In this document: piece after piece, positions 41,189 to 50,701 of the stretch | Numbering within the stretch: position 1 is the stretch's first letter | How the letters are laid out: the number at the start of each line of letters is the position of its first letter | Source: Sphingobium sp. AP50 | Lineage (GTDB): Bacteria; Pseudomonadota; Alphaproteobacteria; Sphingomonadales; Sphingomonadaceae | Length of the DNA stretch: 64,000 nucleotides | Assembly (NCBI RefSeq): GCF_900109095.1 | Contig: NZ_FNYZ01000020.1 | Location: 1-64,000, forward strand | Direction: 5' to 3' | Translations under genes and position numbers: made by a program | The notes under the pieces: model-generated | Seen by the model: only the letters and a program-made list of their open reading frames with translations | Database searches by the model: none | Told to the model about the DNA's origin: nothing

Positions 41189-44100
41189 ATGAAGCATGAG
41201 AGGGTCGTAAGCCTGGAGGCGATCTATAACGCCGAGACCGGCCCCACATTCATGACGGGGATACAGGCGCTTGTGCGATTGCCGCTCATGCAGCGCCGCC
41301 TCGACCGGCACAATGGCCTCAACACGGCCGGCCTGATCTCCGGCTATCGCGGTTCACCCGTAGGCGCCTATGACCAGCAGCTCTGGAAGGCGCAAAAATA
41401 TCTCGACGCCCATGACATTGTCTTTCAGCCAGGTCTGAATGAGGATCTGGCCGCCACGGCCCTCTGGGGCGCGCAGATGCACAAGGCGTTCGGGCCTTCG
41501 CGCGCCGATGGCGTGTTCGGTATCTGGTATGGCAAGGGCAATGGCGTAGACCGTACCGGTGACGCCTTCCGCAACGCCAATATGCTGGGCACGTCTCCGC
41601 TAGGCGGCATTCTTGCCATCGGCGGCGACGATCATAGCGCCCAATCCTCCATGTTTCCCCACCAGACCGACGGTATTTTCCAGTCGGTCCACATGCCCGT
41701 ATTGCAGCCAGCCAATGTCGGGGACATCCTGACGCTGGGACTGGCGGGCATCGCGCTGTCTCGCTTTTCAGGCGTGTGGGTCGGCATGAAGACCATCGCC
41801 GAAGTCGTAGAAAGCGCGGCCAGCTTTGACCTGCCCGATCCCTTTCCCAACTTTGTTTCGCCCGCCGACCTTGTCCCGACGCATGGCCTGAACTGGGATC
41901 CCTCCATCAACTGGCCAGCCGAGCGCGCCGAATATGAGCGACGCATGATCGAGGAGCGTATTCCCGCCGCCATCGGCTGGGCCGTCGCCAATCGTATCGA
42001 TCGTCCGGTTTTCCAGGCCAAGCGCACGCGCATCGCTATCATCACCGTTGGCAAGGCCCATCAGGATTTGATGCAGGCACTAAGCAATCTTGGCCTCGGC
42101 GAAGAGGAGGCGGATGCCCTGGGCCTGTCCATCTACAAGGTCGCGATGAGTTGGCCGCTGGCGACGGGGCCGTTGCTGGCCTTTGCCAAGGGAGCGGAGG
42201 AAATCTTCGTGGTCGAGGAAAAAGGTCCGACCGTGGAAAGTCAGATCAAGTCGGCCCTGTTCAATCTGCCCGGCGAGCGCACCCATGTCACCGGAAAAAC
42301 CGACACCGCAGTTGCGCAGTTGCTGCCGGTCGTCGGCGAGTTCAATCCGATGCTGGTTGCAAGGGCGCTTGTCTCGCGCATACGCCATGAGGGCATAATC
42401 GATTTGCCCGCGCGGCTTGCAGCTCTCGACAAAGCCGGCCAGCGCGGCGAAGTCATCCCCTTCCCCGCCCGCAAACCGTTCTTCTGCTCAGGCTGTCCGC
42501 ATAACAGCTCAACGAAGACACCCGATGGATCGATCTCCGGCGGCGGCATCGGGTGCCATGTCATGGCGTTATCGCAACCCAGGCTGAAAACACCAACCTT
42601 CAGCCAGATGGGTGGCGAGGGCCTGCAATGGGTGGGCGCAGCCCCCTTCTCACAGACGGATCACATCTTCCAGAATCTGGGCGACGGCACCTATCAGCAT
42701 AGCGGTCTGCTCGCGATCCGCGCCGCCGTCGCGGCGGGAACCAACATCACTTTCAAAATCCTCTACAATGACGCGGTCGCCATGACAGGCGGCCAGCCCG
42801 CTGAGGGCGCACTGGAGCCCAGGCGCGTGCTGGCCCAATTGCTGGCAGAGGGCGTGGGTGCCGTGCATCTGGTGAGCGATATGCCGGAGAACTGGAAATC
42901 CGCTAATTTGCCGGCGGCTGTCACGCTGCATCATCGGGATGCGATGGATGCGCTGCAACGCAAACTGCGCAACGTGTGCGGCGTCACCGCGATCCTCTAC
43001 GAGCAGACCTGCGCCGCTGAAAAGCGCCGCCGGCGCAAACGCGGCGCCTTTCCTGATCCCGATCGGCGGATGTTCATCAACGATCGGGTGTGCGAAGGGT
43101 GTGGCGATTGTTCGGTGCAATCCAATTGCATTTCGATCGAACCGATAGAGACTCGTTTCGGAACCAAGCGCAAAATCAATCAGTCTGCGTGCAACAAGGA
43201 TTTTTCATGCGCCAAGGGCTTTTGCCCAAGCTTCGTGGAAATTGAGGGCGCAAAACTGCGCAAGCCAGCCCCCGATCGGATCCGCGCGATGGAAGCGGAG
43301 CGGTTCCCCAGCCTGCCCGAGCCAAGCATTCCGACACTGAGCAGCGTGTTCAACATCTATGTCGCGGGCATTGGCGGCCTTGGCGTGCTGACCACCGGCG
43401 CATTGCTGGGAACGGCCGCTCATCTATCCGGCCTCAATGCGACGGTGCTCGATTTTACCGGCCTGGCGCAGAAAAATGGCGCTGTGGTGAGCCAGGTGCG
43501 CATCGCGCCCCAAGGCATGGACATCCACGCCGTTCGCATCGGTGCGGGAGAGACCGACCTGCTGCTGGGTACCGATGCACTCGTGGCCGCCAGCCCGGAT
43601 TCGCTTCGGAAATTCGCCAGGGGCCGGGGCGCCATCATACTCAACGGCGACGAGACGCCGACTGCCGACATCGTCAGCGACCGCGACTTTGCGCTGCCTA
43701 CCCCGCGGATCGTGGAAACATTGCTGGCGCGTGCGGGCGACAAGGGCTTTCTGATCAGCGCCACCCGAATTGCCGAGGGCCTGTTCGGCAACAATGTCGC
43801 AGCCAACACAATGATCGTCGGCTATGCTTGGCAGAAGGGCCTGCTGCCGCTGGCAAGCAATGCCTTCGAAGCAGCTATCTCTGCAAATGGTGCGGCCGTC
43901 GAACTGAACAAGCGTGCTTTCGCCTGGGGCCGGCTCGCCGCCGTCGATCTGGACGCCGTCGAACAAATAGCGGGCGTAGCCAAAAGCGCGCCTGTCGCCC
44001 CGGAATCTCTGGATGCCCTTATCGCACGTCGGACTGCGGATCTCATCGCCTATCAGGACGATGCCTATGCCGCCGACTATACCGCCATGATCGAACGGGT

Positions 44101-44659
44101 CCGTCATGCTGTCGGAGGGCTTGGCGGCAAAGGCGATGCCTTTGCAAGAGCGGTCGCGACGCACGGCTATCGGTTGATGGCCTATAAGGACGAATATGAG
44201 GTTGCCCGGCTCTACTCCGCCTCCGCCTTCCGTGAAGCGCTGGATGCGCAATTTTCCGATACTGGAAAGCTTGGCGTCTATCTGGCCCCGCCGCTGCTTT
44301 CACGGATCGATCCTGCGACCGGGCGCCCAAGAAAGCGCAAGTTCGGGCCATGGATCTTTACAGCCTTCCGTCTGCTTGCCGCAATGAAGCACCTGCGCGG
44401 TAGCTGGGCCGATCCGTTCGGTCGTACAACGGAACGTCGCGACGAACGGCGGCTGGCCAATGAATATCGCACCCTGATCAACGCTCTGTGCGAGACGTTG
44501 GATGAAAGCAGCATCGACCATGCGCTGTCGCTGGCGGTACTGCCGGACATGATCCGCGGCTATGGTCCGGTAAAGGAAGAAGCCATGTCCGCTTATCAGG
44601 CACAGAGGGAGGCATTGCTCGCGCAGAGCGATACGACTGCCATCGAGTTGGCGGCCTGA
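41189..44659 (+). CDS. Indolepyruvate ferredoxin oxidoreductase, fused single-chain form
   Basis: 1156 aa from ATG 41189 with AAGGAG 7 bases upstream. An N-terminal pyrimidine-binding/TPP half (GLISGYRGSPVGAYDQQLW; GGDDHSAQSSMFPHQTD) is followed by a thiamine-diphosphate domain (FCSGCPHNSSTKTP, GGGIGCHVMAL), a 4Fe-4S site CEGCGDCSVQSNC near residue 640, and a C-terminal gamma-like domain (VAGIGGLGVLTTGALLG). It oxidatively decarboxylates aryl- or branched 2-oxo acids to acyl-CoA. The long single-chain form is typical of aerobes. First gene of an operon with an aminotransferase and a thioesterase. Confidence 0.92.
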   Translation: MKHERVVSLEAIYNAETGPTFMTGIQALVRLPLMQRRLDRHNGLNTAGLISGYRGSPVGAYDQQLWKAQKYLDAHDIVFQPGLNEDLAATALWGAQMHKAFGPSRADGVFGIWYGKGNGVDRTGDAFRNANMLGTSPLGGILAIGGDDHSAQSSMFPHQTDGIFQSVHMPVLQPANVGDILTLGLAGIALSRFSGVWVGMKTIAEVVESAASFDLPDPFPNFVSPADLVPTHGLNWDPSINWPAERAEYERRMIEERIPAAIGWAVANRIDRPVFQAKRTRIAIITVGKAHQDLMQALSNLGLGEEEADALGLSIYKVAMSWPLATGPLLAFAKGAEEIFVVEEKGPTVESQIKSALFNLPGERTHVTGKTDTAVAQLLPVVGEFNPMLVARALVSRIRHEGIIDLPARLAALDKAGQRGEVIPFPARKPFFCSGCPHNSSTKTPDGSISGGGIGCHVMALSQPRLKTPTFSQMGGEGLQWVGAAPFSQTDHIFQNLGDGTYQHSGLLAIRAAVAAGTNITFKILYNDAVAMTGGQPAEGALEPRRVLAQLLAEGVGAVHLVSDMPENWKSANLPAAVTLHHRDAMDALQRKLRNVCGVTAILYEQTCAAEKRRRRKRGAFPDPDRRMFINDRVCEGCGDCSVQSNCISIEPIETRFGTKRKINQSACNKDFSCAKGFCPSFVEIEGAKLRKPAPDRIRAMEAERFPSLPEPSIPTLSSVFNIYVAGIGGLGVLTTGALLGTAAHLSGLNATVLDFTGLAQKNGAVVSQVRIAPQGMDIHAVRIGAGETDLLLGTDALVAASPDSLRKFARGRGAIILNGDETPTADIVSDRDFALPTPRIVETLLARAGDKGFLISATRIAEGLFGNNVAANTMIVGYAWQKGLLPLASNAFEAAISANGAAVELNKRAFAWGRLAAVDLDAVEQIAGVAKSAPVAPESLDALIARRTADLIAYQDDAYAADYTAMIERVRHAVGGLGGKGDAFARAVATHGYRLMAYKDEYEVARLYSASAFREALDAQFSDTGKLGVYLAPPLLSRIDPATGRPRKRKFGPWIFTAFRLLAAMKHLRGSWADPFGRTTERRDERRLANEYRTLINALCETLDESSIDHALSLAVLPDMIRGYGPVKEEAMSAYQAQREALLAQSDTTAIELAA

Positions 44660-44727
44660 TCATTCAGACCCCGCGGCACGAACCTCCACCTCCATTTCCA
44701 ATCATTTGCTGCTCAACGGAAAACGAC

Positions 44728-45810
44728 ATGTCCCTGGCCTTCGAACTCACCCCTCATCCAAGCCCTGTCGACACGAAGACGCGCGCCCGCATCCTGTCCA
44801 ATCCGGGTTTCGGAAAGCATTTCACTGATCACATGATCACGATCCGCTGGACAGCCGAAGCAGGATGGCATGATGCACAACTGATGCCGCGCGGCCCGTT
44901 CCAGATCGATCCGGCCGCTTCGGTCCTACACTACGCGCAGGAAATCTTCGAGGGGATGAAGGCCTATCGAGGCACGGATGGACGCATCCGCATGTTTCGC
45001 CCGCAGGAAAACGCCAGGCGTTTCAATCAGTCGGCAATGCGCATGGCCATGCCCGAAATTCCGGAGGATATTTTTCTTGATGCCGTCGGGCGCCTGGTGA
45101 CTGCAGACGAGGATTGGATACCGGCGGGATCTGGCAGCCTTTACCTTCGCCCGTTCATGTTTGCTGATGACGCCTTTCTCGGTGTCCGTCCGGCATCAAG
45201 TTACATCTTCTGCATCATTGCCTGCCCGGTAGGCGCCTATTTCAAGGGCGGCGACAGCGCCATTCGCCTCTGGGTTACACCCGACTATATCCGGGCAGCT
45301 CCGGGCGGAACCGGCGCTGCCAAATGCGGCGGCAATTATGCAGGAAGTCTCGTCGCCCAACGACAAGCCATTGCGCAAGATTGCGACCAGGTGCTGTTCC
45401 TTGATGCGATCGAAGGCCGCTGGGTCGAAGAGCTTGGCGGAATGAACATCTTCTTCGTGTTTGATGATCACTCGATCATTACCCCGCCCCTGCGCGGCAC
45501 CATCTTGCCAGGAATCACGCGCGCAAGCCTGCTGACGATTGCAGCCGACCTTGGCATGACGATCAGCGAGCAGCCCTATTCCTTCAGCCAATGGGAAGCT
45601 GATGCCGCAAGCGGGCGCCTTCGCGAAGCATTTGCGTGTGGAACAGCAGCCGTCGTTGCCGGAATCGGCACGGTAGCCTCTCCAACCGGGCAATTCACAA
45701 TCGGCGAGGGCACGACCGGCTCCGTGACCACCATGCTGCGAGACGCGCTCATGAACGTGCAACGCGGCGAAACCCCGGATCGGCATCGCTGGGTCTATTC
45801 CCTGTCCTGA
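44728..45810 (+). CDS. ilvE: Branched-chain amino acid aminotransferase
   Basis: 360 aa fold-type IV PLP enzyme of the long BCAT class. EIFEGMKAYRGTDGRIRMFRP and PLP-binding Lys199 in GGTGAAKCGGNYAGS are diagnostic; EELGGMNIFFVF follows. In this operon (oxidoreductase upstream, thioesterase downstream) it most likely feeds amino acids into the 2-oxo-acid step for catabolism rather than serving biosynthesis; that is context inference. Confidence 0.92.
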   Translation: MSLAFELTPHPSPVDTKTRARILSNPGFGKHFTDHMITIRWTAEAGWHDAQLMPRGPFQIDPAASVLHYAQEIFEGMKAYRGTDGRIRMFRPQENARRFNQSAMRMAMPEIPEDIFLDAVGRLVTADEDWIPAGSGSLYLRPFMFADDAFLGVRPASSYIFCIIACPVGAYFKGGDSAIRLWVTPDYIRAAPGGTGAAKCGGNYAGSLVAQRQAIAQDCDQVLFLDAIEGRWVEELGGMNIFFVFDDHSIITPPLRGTILPGITRASLLTIAADLGMTISEQPYSFSQWEADAASGRLREAFACGTAAVVAGIGTVASPTGQFTIGEGTTGSVTTMLRDALMNVQRGETPDRHRWVYSLS

Positions 45811-45827
45811 CCTTCACGAGAGACATT

Positions 45828-46274
45828 ATGCCATCCGATTTTGCACATCTGCCGAGCGACGTGATCGAGACGGGACGCGGCGTCGTGTTCCCATGGCTTT
45901 GTGACTCCATGGGGCATCTGGCCACCCAACATTATATGGGCTTTTACGACAGTGCCTTCTTCCATCTGCTCGCGGCGCTGGGTCCCATCCATGTGGATGA
46001 TGGCACCCGCAAGGTGGGCTGGGCGGACGTGCGGCATGAAGTCGACTATCAGGCCGAGTTGCGCGCAGGCGACCTGATCGCGCTACATTCAATCGTCGCC
46101 GCTATCGGCAGGAGTTCGGTGACCCACAAGACCTATATGACCCGACTATCGGATCAGGCATTATGCTCCACCGTGCTATCCAGAACCGTCCGTTTCGACC
46201 TTACCGCCCGCTCGTCGACGCCCATTGAGGAATCTATCCGCAAACAGGCCCAGACACTTTTCGCGCTCGATTGA
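45828..46274 (+). CDS. Hotdog-fold acyl-CoA thioesterase (4HBT family)
   Basis: 148 aa from ATG 45828, 17 bp after ilvE. WLCDSMGHLATQHYMGFYDSAFF holds the catalytic Asp and the H-x3-Y pattern of YbgC/FcbC-type thioesterases; ADVRHEVDYQAELRAGD is the central strand. It would release the acid from the acyl-CoA made by the oxidoreductase, or serve another CoA ester of the pathway. Confidence 0.88.
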   Translation: MPSDFAHLPSDVIETGRGVVFPWLCDSMGHLATQHYMGFYDSAFFHLLAALGPIHVDDGTRKVGWADVRHEVDYQAELRAGDLIALHSIVAAIGRSSVTHKTYMTRLSDQALCSTVLSRTVRFDLTARSSTPIEESIRKQAQTLFALD

Positions 46275-46370
46275 ACGCGAGATAGGCTCAAGAAAAGCGG
46301 AGCAAACCAGCGGCAACGACACGTCAGCCGGACGAGAGATTGCGCCAATCGTCATTTCAATCTAAAGCTT

Positions 46371-46387
46371 CTTGCATATAAGCAAGG
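46371..46387. promoter_or_regulatory. CTTGC-N6-GCAA palindrome, site 1 (XRE-cupin gene)
   Basis: CTTGCATATAAGCAAGG, 13-29 bp before the regulator start codon. The same palindrome occurs at 50413, 50677 and 50702. It overlaps the expected -10 region or ribosome site, which fits autoregulation by the XRE-cupin protein. Confidence 0.6.
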
Positions 46388-46399
46388 AATACAAAGATA

Positions 46400-47083
46400 A
46401 TGACCGTCAAGCTCTCAACAGCCCGGGAACGCCCTCCGCTCAAGAAAGCCGAGAAAACCGGACGTGACAGCGTGGAAGTTGCCAGCGACGATCATGAAGA
46501 TGCCTTCCATTTCGGCACACGGCTTCGGGCGTTCCGTAAGGCTCGGGGATGGTCACTTGAGCGGGCGGCGGACGCCGTGGGCGTTCCTGGGAGTACCCTG
46601 TCACGTATCGAAAATCGCAAAATGTCGCCTACTCTGGACCTGATCCAGAAGATCGTACGGGCAATGGACTTGCACCCTTACGACATATTGGGACGCGACA
46701 GGGCAAAGGCGAATGCCGGCTCGGTCAGCGTGACCCGCAAAGGACATGAAGAATATACAGAGCTCCCCAACATTCTCTATGCGCCGCTCCATCCCGACAG
46801 CGAAGCAAGCGGCATCCGACCGATCATCGTGACGCTGTTTGCCCGATCAGTGCAGGAATATGGCGGATTGACAGCCCATGCAGGTGACGAATTCCTCTAC
46901 GTGCTCACCGGATCCGTGGAACTGCACCTTGAAAATCGAGAAGTTGAGCGGCTGAACGCTGGAGACAGCATATTGTTCGATAGCCATATTCCCCACGCTT
47001 ATGTCAGCGCAGGGGAGGCGCAGGCCAAGCTCCTGATCGTAGCATCGACCATCGACGCCCCTTTCCATAGCCTTCCCGTGTGA
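46400..47083 (+). CDS. XRE family regulator with C-terminal cupin
   Basis: 227 aa. A basic N-terminal tail precedes an HTH_3 domain at about residues 40-95 (FRKARGWSLERAADAVGVPG, STLSRIENRKMSPTLDLIQK) and a cupin_2 domain at about 125-220 (HAGDEFLYVLTGSVELHLEN; GDSILFDSHIPHAYVS). Such regulators bind a small metabolite in the cupin and usually control adjacent catabolic genes. A palindrome lies just before its own start and recurs at the promoters of the GMC operon and TonB receptor. Confidence 0.93.
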   Translation: MTVKLSTARERPPLKKAEKTGRDSVEVASDDHEDAFHFGTRLRAFRKARGWSLERAADAVGVPGSTLSRIENRKMSPTLDLIQKIVRAMDLHPYDILGRDRAKANAGSVSVTRKGHEEYTELPNILYAPLHPDSEASGIRPIIVTLFARSVQEYGGLTAHAGDEFLYVLTGSVELHLENREVERLNAGDSILFDSHIPHAYVSAGEAQAKLLIVASTIDAPFHSLPV

Positions 47084-47131
47084 CCAGGGATTCCCGATCG
47101 AAACGGACCGGGGATCCAGTCGGTACGCGCA

Positions 47132-48100
47132 TCAGGGCTGCATGATCTCAGTCATGAAACCAAAGGCATTGCGTTCGGCGCTGAAGGGAATTGCAGAAGA
47201 ATCATTCTCCACAATGAAATGTTCGATACCGGCCGACCGGGCCATATCGATCAGTTCCCGCGAAACCATCACGCCGGAACCAGGCGCAATGATATTGCCG
47301 CGCCGGTCCATGTCCTTGAGATGACATAGCTTGAACCGGCCCGGATTGTGTTTGAGATACGCTCCATAATCGGCGCCGGCCTTCTTCATCCAATAGAAGT
47401 CGATTTCCATCTTCACGCGCGCCGGATTTGTCTCTGCCAGGATCCGATCATAGGCGGAGACGCCATTGACCTTCTCCAGTTCCCGGTCGTGATTGTGGAA
47501 GCCGAACGTCAGACCCGCGTCGGCGCAAAGATCACCGGCATGATTGAGTGCAGCGATTAGCTTCCTGGTCGCTTCCGGCGTTGCAATTTGTGACGCGAAG
47601 ATCGCCTGCCAGATGACATAGCGCTGCCCCATCGCCTTGGCTGATGCAATGGCGGCGGGCACGGTTTCATCGATCCGCGACAGATCAAATTCATGCAGGA
47701 ACGCCTTGTCGCGGTCGGCAATGGCGATCTGCCTTTTCACCCACAGATCAAAGACACGATAAAGTTCGTTCGAGACGATGTGTTGCGACGGTGACACCAA
47801 ACCATATTTGTCGAACAGGGCTTTCACCTCGACCGGATCACGGCCGAAACTCCCTATGGTTTCAACTTCCTTGTAGCCGATCTGCGCGATGTCACGGATC
47901 GTGCCCTCAAAGTCACGGGAGAGCGAAGGCATGACGGTGTAGAGTTGGATCCCGACCGAAGGCGCTATGCTGGAAGCCGCCAATTGCGCCATCGCGCGCG
48001 GTCCTGCTCCCAGACCAGCAGCAAGCGTCAGGCCGGCACCTGCCAGAAAGCGTCGGCGTCCGACCGGCGCTGCGGCCAGCATGTTATTTTCCCGGAACAT
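47132..48100 (-). CDS. Secreted TIM-barrel sugar isomerase/epimerase-like protein
   Basis: 322 aa from ATG 48100 with GGGAGG 8 bases upstream; the start overlaps the GMC stop by one base (TGATG). A twin-arginine signal, GRRRFLAGAGLTLAAGLGAG, predicts export of a folded, metal-bound protein. The xylose-isomerase-like barrel has GIQLYTVMP, TFGFHNHDRE, VKMEIDFYWM and CHLKDMD, with His/Glu/Asp metal ligands. Relatives act on 3-keto-glycosides as isomerases or eliminases. Third gene of the subunit-3/GMC/isomerase operon. Confidence 0.9.
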   Translation of the reverse strand: MFRENNMLAAAPVGRRRFLAGAGLTLAAGLGAGPRAMAQLAASSIAPSVGIQLYTVMPSLSRDFEGTIRDIAQIGYKEVETIGSFGRDPVEVKALFDKYGLVSPSQHIVSNELYRVFDLWVKRQIAIADRDKAFLHEFDLSRIDETVPAAIASAKAMGQRYVIWQAIFASQIATPEATRKLIAALNHAGDLCADAGLTFGFHNHDRELEKVNGVSAYDRILAETNPARVKMEIDFYWMKKAGADYGAYLKHNPGRFKLCHLKDMDRRGNIIAPGSGVMVSRELIDMARSAGIEHFIVENDSSAIPFSAERNAFGFMTEIMQP

Positions 48101-49782
48101 CACAGTCCTCCCTCTTTCATCATCTTGGCCGCGAAGGCAGCGGCACGAGCCGTCAGCGCCATGTAGGTGAGCGACGGATTCTGGCACGCGCTGGACGCCA
48201 TCGCCGCGCCGTCGGTCACAAACAGGTTGGCGATGCCATGAACCTGATTGGCGGCATTCAGGATCGAGGTTCGCGGGTCGCGCCCCATCCTTGCTCCGCC
48301 CATTTCATGTACGGCCGATCCGCCCGCATCCGGCTCAGCGCTGTGCGACAGGATTTCGGCGTCGATCAGAGCCAGCATTTCGAGCGCCTCACTCTCCGCG
48401 TCGGCGAGCAGCGCTCGTTCATTGGCTCCATGGCTGAACTCGATCCGGGTCCGCGCCAAGCCTTGAGGATCGGTGGCATCGCTGAGCGAAATGCGATTAG
48501 CGTGCCTTGGCAGGCATTCCGCATAGGCGCGAAGCATGATCTTCCAGTCTCCTGCTTTACGCAGATCCTGTTTTAGTTCCTCCCCAATGCCCGCTTCCCG
48601 CGCCCCCCTTCGCCAGGCCGTGCGCGATGCGCCGCCCTGGAAGGAATAGCCTCGCAGGAATTCATTCCCTTTCCCTGCGAGATTGCGAAATCTGGGAATA
48701 ATAAGGTTGTTGGGGCGGTTCCCGAAATAGCTGTGATTTGTAAAACCCGGCACCATCGCTACCGCGGACACTGCGGTCGCATGATCCATGAAATAACGCC
48801 CCAGCACATCATGATCATTCCCGATGCCACGCGGGAAGCGCTGGCTTACCGATCGCAGCAGTAGCGATACGCTGTTCACCGCGCCGGCGCAGACAAAGAC
48901 CATATTGGCGCTGATCGTCTCCCGCTTTCGGCTCATGCCATGAATGATCGTAACACCCGTGGCCCGGGATAGCCGGGCATCATATTCCACACGTTCCACC
49001 GCAGCATCGGTGATGAGTGTAAGCCTACCTGTCGCCTGTCCGGCCGGCAGAGTCGCGCTCTGCGTGCTGAAATAGGCGCCGTAGGAGCATCCTCGCGCGC
49101 AGATGCCCCGATATTGGCACTTGGATCGCCCTTCCTTCTCCTCCGTCAGATTGGCGACCCGCCCAACCATCAGTCGTCGGTCGGGATAACGCCCCTCGAT
49201 GACGGACTTGGCATGTTTCTCCACCGCATTGAGTGCCATCGGTGGCTGGAACCGGCCATCGGGCAATTGGTCGAGATTTTCTTCCGACCCAGACACACCG
49301 ACAAAAGTCTCGACATGATCATACCAGTCCGCCAGATCGGCGTAGCGGATCGGCCAGTCGCTCCCATTCCCGTCCAGCGCGTTCGCCGTAAAATCCAGAT
49401 CGCTCCATCGATAGCAATGGCGCCCCCATGTCAGCGAACGCCCACCCAGTTGATAGCCTCGCCGCCACTGGAACGGCTTCGGACCGTCGGCCTCATACGG
49501 ATAGAGGGCATCATTGACAAAGTGCCGCTTGGACCATTCATCGAACGCTGCGCCCCGACTTTGCACCCTATAGAGTTGCTCATATTCCTTCGGGTTCCCG
49601 AACCCTCGATAGGGCATGTCCCACGGCGCAAGCATCTCGGTCTCATAGCCAACCCCATGCTCTACCATAGGGCCGCGCTCGATCATGACAACCCGCAAGC
49701 CTCGTTCGGTCAGTTCCTTCGCTGCCCAGCCGCCCGTGATGCCGGAGCCAACCACGATCGCATCAAAATTTCCGTTCGTCAT
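48100..49782 (-). CDS. GMC family oxidoreductase (dehydrogenase large subunit)
   Basis: 560 aa from ATG 49782, overlapping the previous stop as ATGA. FAD motif VVGSGITGGWAAKEL (about residues 9-23), a Cys-rich segment CQYRGICARGCSYGAYF, and the C-terminal catalytic region with AVHEMGGARMG and NLFVTDGAAM. No own signal peptide; in this family the large subunit can be exported together with a TAT-signal small subunit. Likely oxidises a sugar, sugar acid or glycoside hydroxyl. Confidence 0.92.
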   Translation of the reverse strand: MTNGNFDAIVVGSGITGGWAAKELTERGLRVVMIERGPMVEHGVGYETEMLAPWDMPYRGFGNPKEYEQLYRVQSRGAAFDEWSKRHFVNDALYPYEADGPKPFQWRRGYQLGGRSLTWGRHCYRWSDLDFTANALDGNGSDWPIRYADLADWYDHVETFVGVSGSEENLDQLPDGRFQPPMALNAVEKHAKSVIEGRYPDRRLMVGRVANLTEEKEGRSKCQYRGICARGCSYGAYFSTQSATLPAGQATGRLTLITDAAVERVEYDARLSRATGVTIIHGMSRKRETISANMVFVCAGAVNSVSLLLRSVSQRFPRGIGNDHDVLGRYFMDHATAVSAVAMVPGFTNHSYFGNRPNNLIIPRFRNLAGKGNEFLRGYSFQGGASRTAWRRGAREAGIGEELKQDLRKAGDWKIMLRAYAECLPRHANRISLSDATDPQGLARTRIEFSHGANERALLADAESEALEMLALIDAEILSHSAEPDAGGSAVHEMGGARMGRDPRTSILNAANQVHGIANLFVTDGAAMASSACQNPSLTYMALTARAAAFAAKMMKEGGL

Positions 49783-50345
49783 GATACGAGCAACGCCCTC
49801 CAGTCGTTCGCCCACGCCCGATCAAGCGGTCCGATCGTGATATCCGGATCGAAGCGACCAGGTATGAGCTCGTAGAAAAGCTCCTTCTCCGCGCCGGCCT
49901 GGGAGGTGTAATAGCCCGCCAGAATAGCGCCCTTTAGCTCTCTCCATCCGACTTCCACCGACGAACCGATGCCGTTCGCTGTCGAATAAGATCGGCGATC
50001 AATGTCTGCGATCAGGGCCGAACGCTGCCGAACGCCAAGAGCAGGAAAACATCCCACGGAACGCTCCATCAGCGCATGAATCAGATCATCGACATAGATC
50101 GAAAGAATGCCCTGATCCCAAAGCATCGAGAGATAGGCGGGCACGGACGCTTCAACCGCGCCAGCCGTAGTCGTCCGCGGAATGACGACATCGCTGATCG
50201 CGACAAAATGTGCCTCGCGATCGACTGGCGATATGGAAGTTTTCCGAGTCAGGCAGCCTGCCAGTGTGGACAATGCAGGCGTCAGCACAAAGCCGGTCAG
50301 CATCATTCGTTTCAAGACGCTTCGCCTTGCCGTATTGCAAGTCAT
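49779..50345 (-). CDS. Gluconate 2-dehydrogenase subunit 3-like lipoprotein/TAT protein
   Basis: 188 aa from ATG 50345 with AAGGGG 7 bases upstream; other in-frame ATGs lie upstream. The N-terminus combines a twin-arginine-like motif (ARRSVLKRMMLTGF) with a lipobox-like LAGC, so it may be a TAT-exported lipoprotein. The remainder matches subunit-3 proteins (VAISDVVIPRTTTAGAVEASV; LYELIPG-like end). It pairs with the GMC subunit. A CTTGC-N6-GCAA palindrome lies 68-84 bp upstream. Confidence 0.85.
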   Translation of the reverse strand: MTCNTARRSVLKRMMLTGFVLTPALSTLAGCLTRKTSISPVDREAHFVAISDVVIPRTTTAGAVEASVPAYLSMLWDQGILSIYVDDLIHALMERSVGCFPALGVRQRSALIADIDRRSYSTANGIGSSVEVGWRELKGAILAGYYTSQAGAEKELFYELIPGRFDPDITIGPLDRAWANDWRALLVS

Positions 50346-50412
50346 ACCCACCCCTTTCAAATTCCGCATCGGACATATTTGCCTCTCAATGCGGGGTGAA
50401 GAATGCGCAAAA

Positions 50413-50429
50413 TTTGCTGATACGCAAGT
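50413..50429. promoter_or_regulatory. CTTGC-N6-GCAA palindrome, site 2 (GMC operon)
   Basis: On the minus strand ACTTGCGTATCAGCAAA, directly after TTGTAA, which could be the -35 box. Same spacing relative to a TTGnnn hexamer as site 3. It lies upstream of the subunit-3/GMC/isomerase operon. Confidence 0.55.
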
Positions 50430-50672
50430 TACAAATAGCTGCTCTATGCAATAAATCGAGCGAATCACGACATCCCCAGATCGACAAGATCGCGCCACGG
50501 TAGAAGATTATCGCTTGAGGAATGGGTCGTGCAAAGGCGATTCGCTTCCCAAACACCCCACCAAGTCGACACATCAGCCGGCAGCTCGGATTGCCGCAAT
50601 CGACAATTTGCGTCAGTTTCAAGGCAATATGGCGTCACCGCCACACCCAATGAGGAAATCTTATAAGCCCTA

Positions 50673-50701
50673 TTGACTTGCGTATAAGCAAGGTATCTAA
50701 A
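50673..50701 (+). promoter_or_regulatory. Promoter of TonB receptor gene with embedded operator (site 3)
   Basis: TTGACT (50673-50678), 17-base spacer, TCTAAA (50696-50701). The palindrome CTTGCGTATAAGCAAGG (50677-50693) fills the spacer, so a bound protein would block RNA polymerase. A fourth palindrome follows at 50702. Confidence 0.6.
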
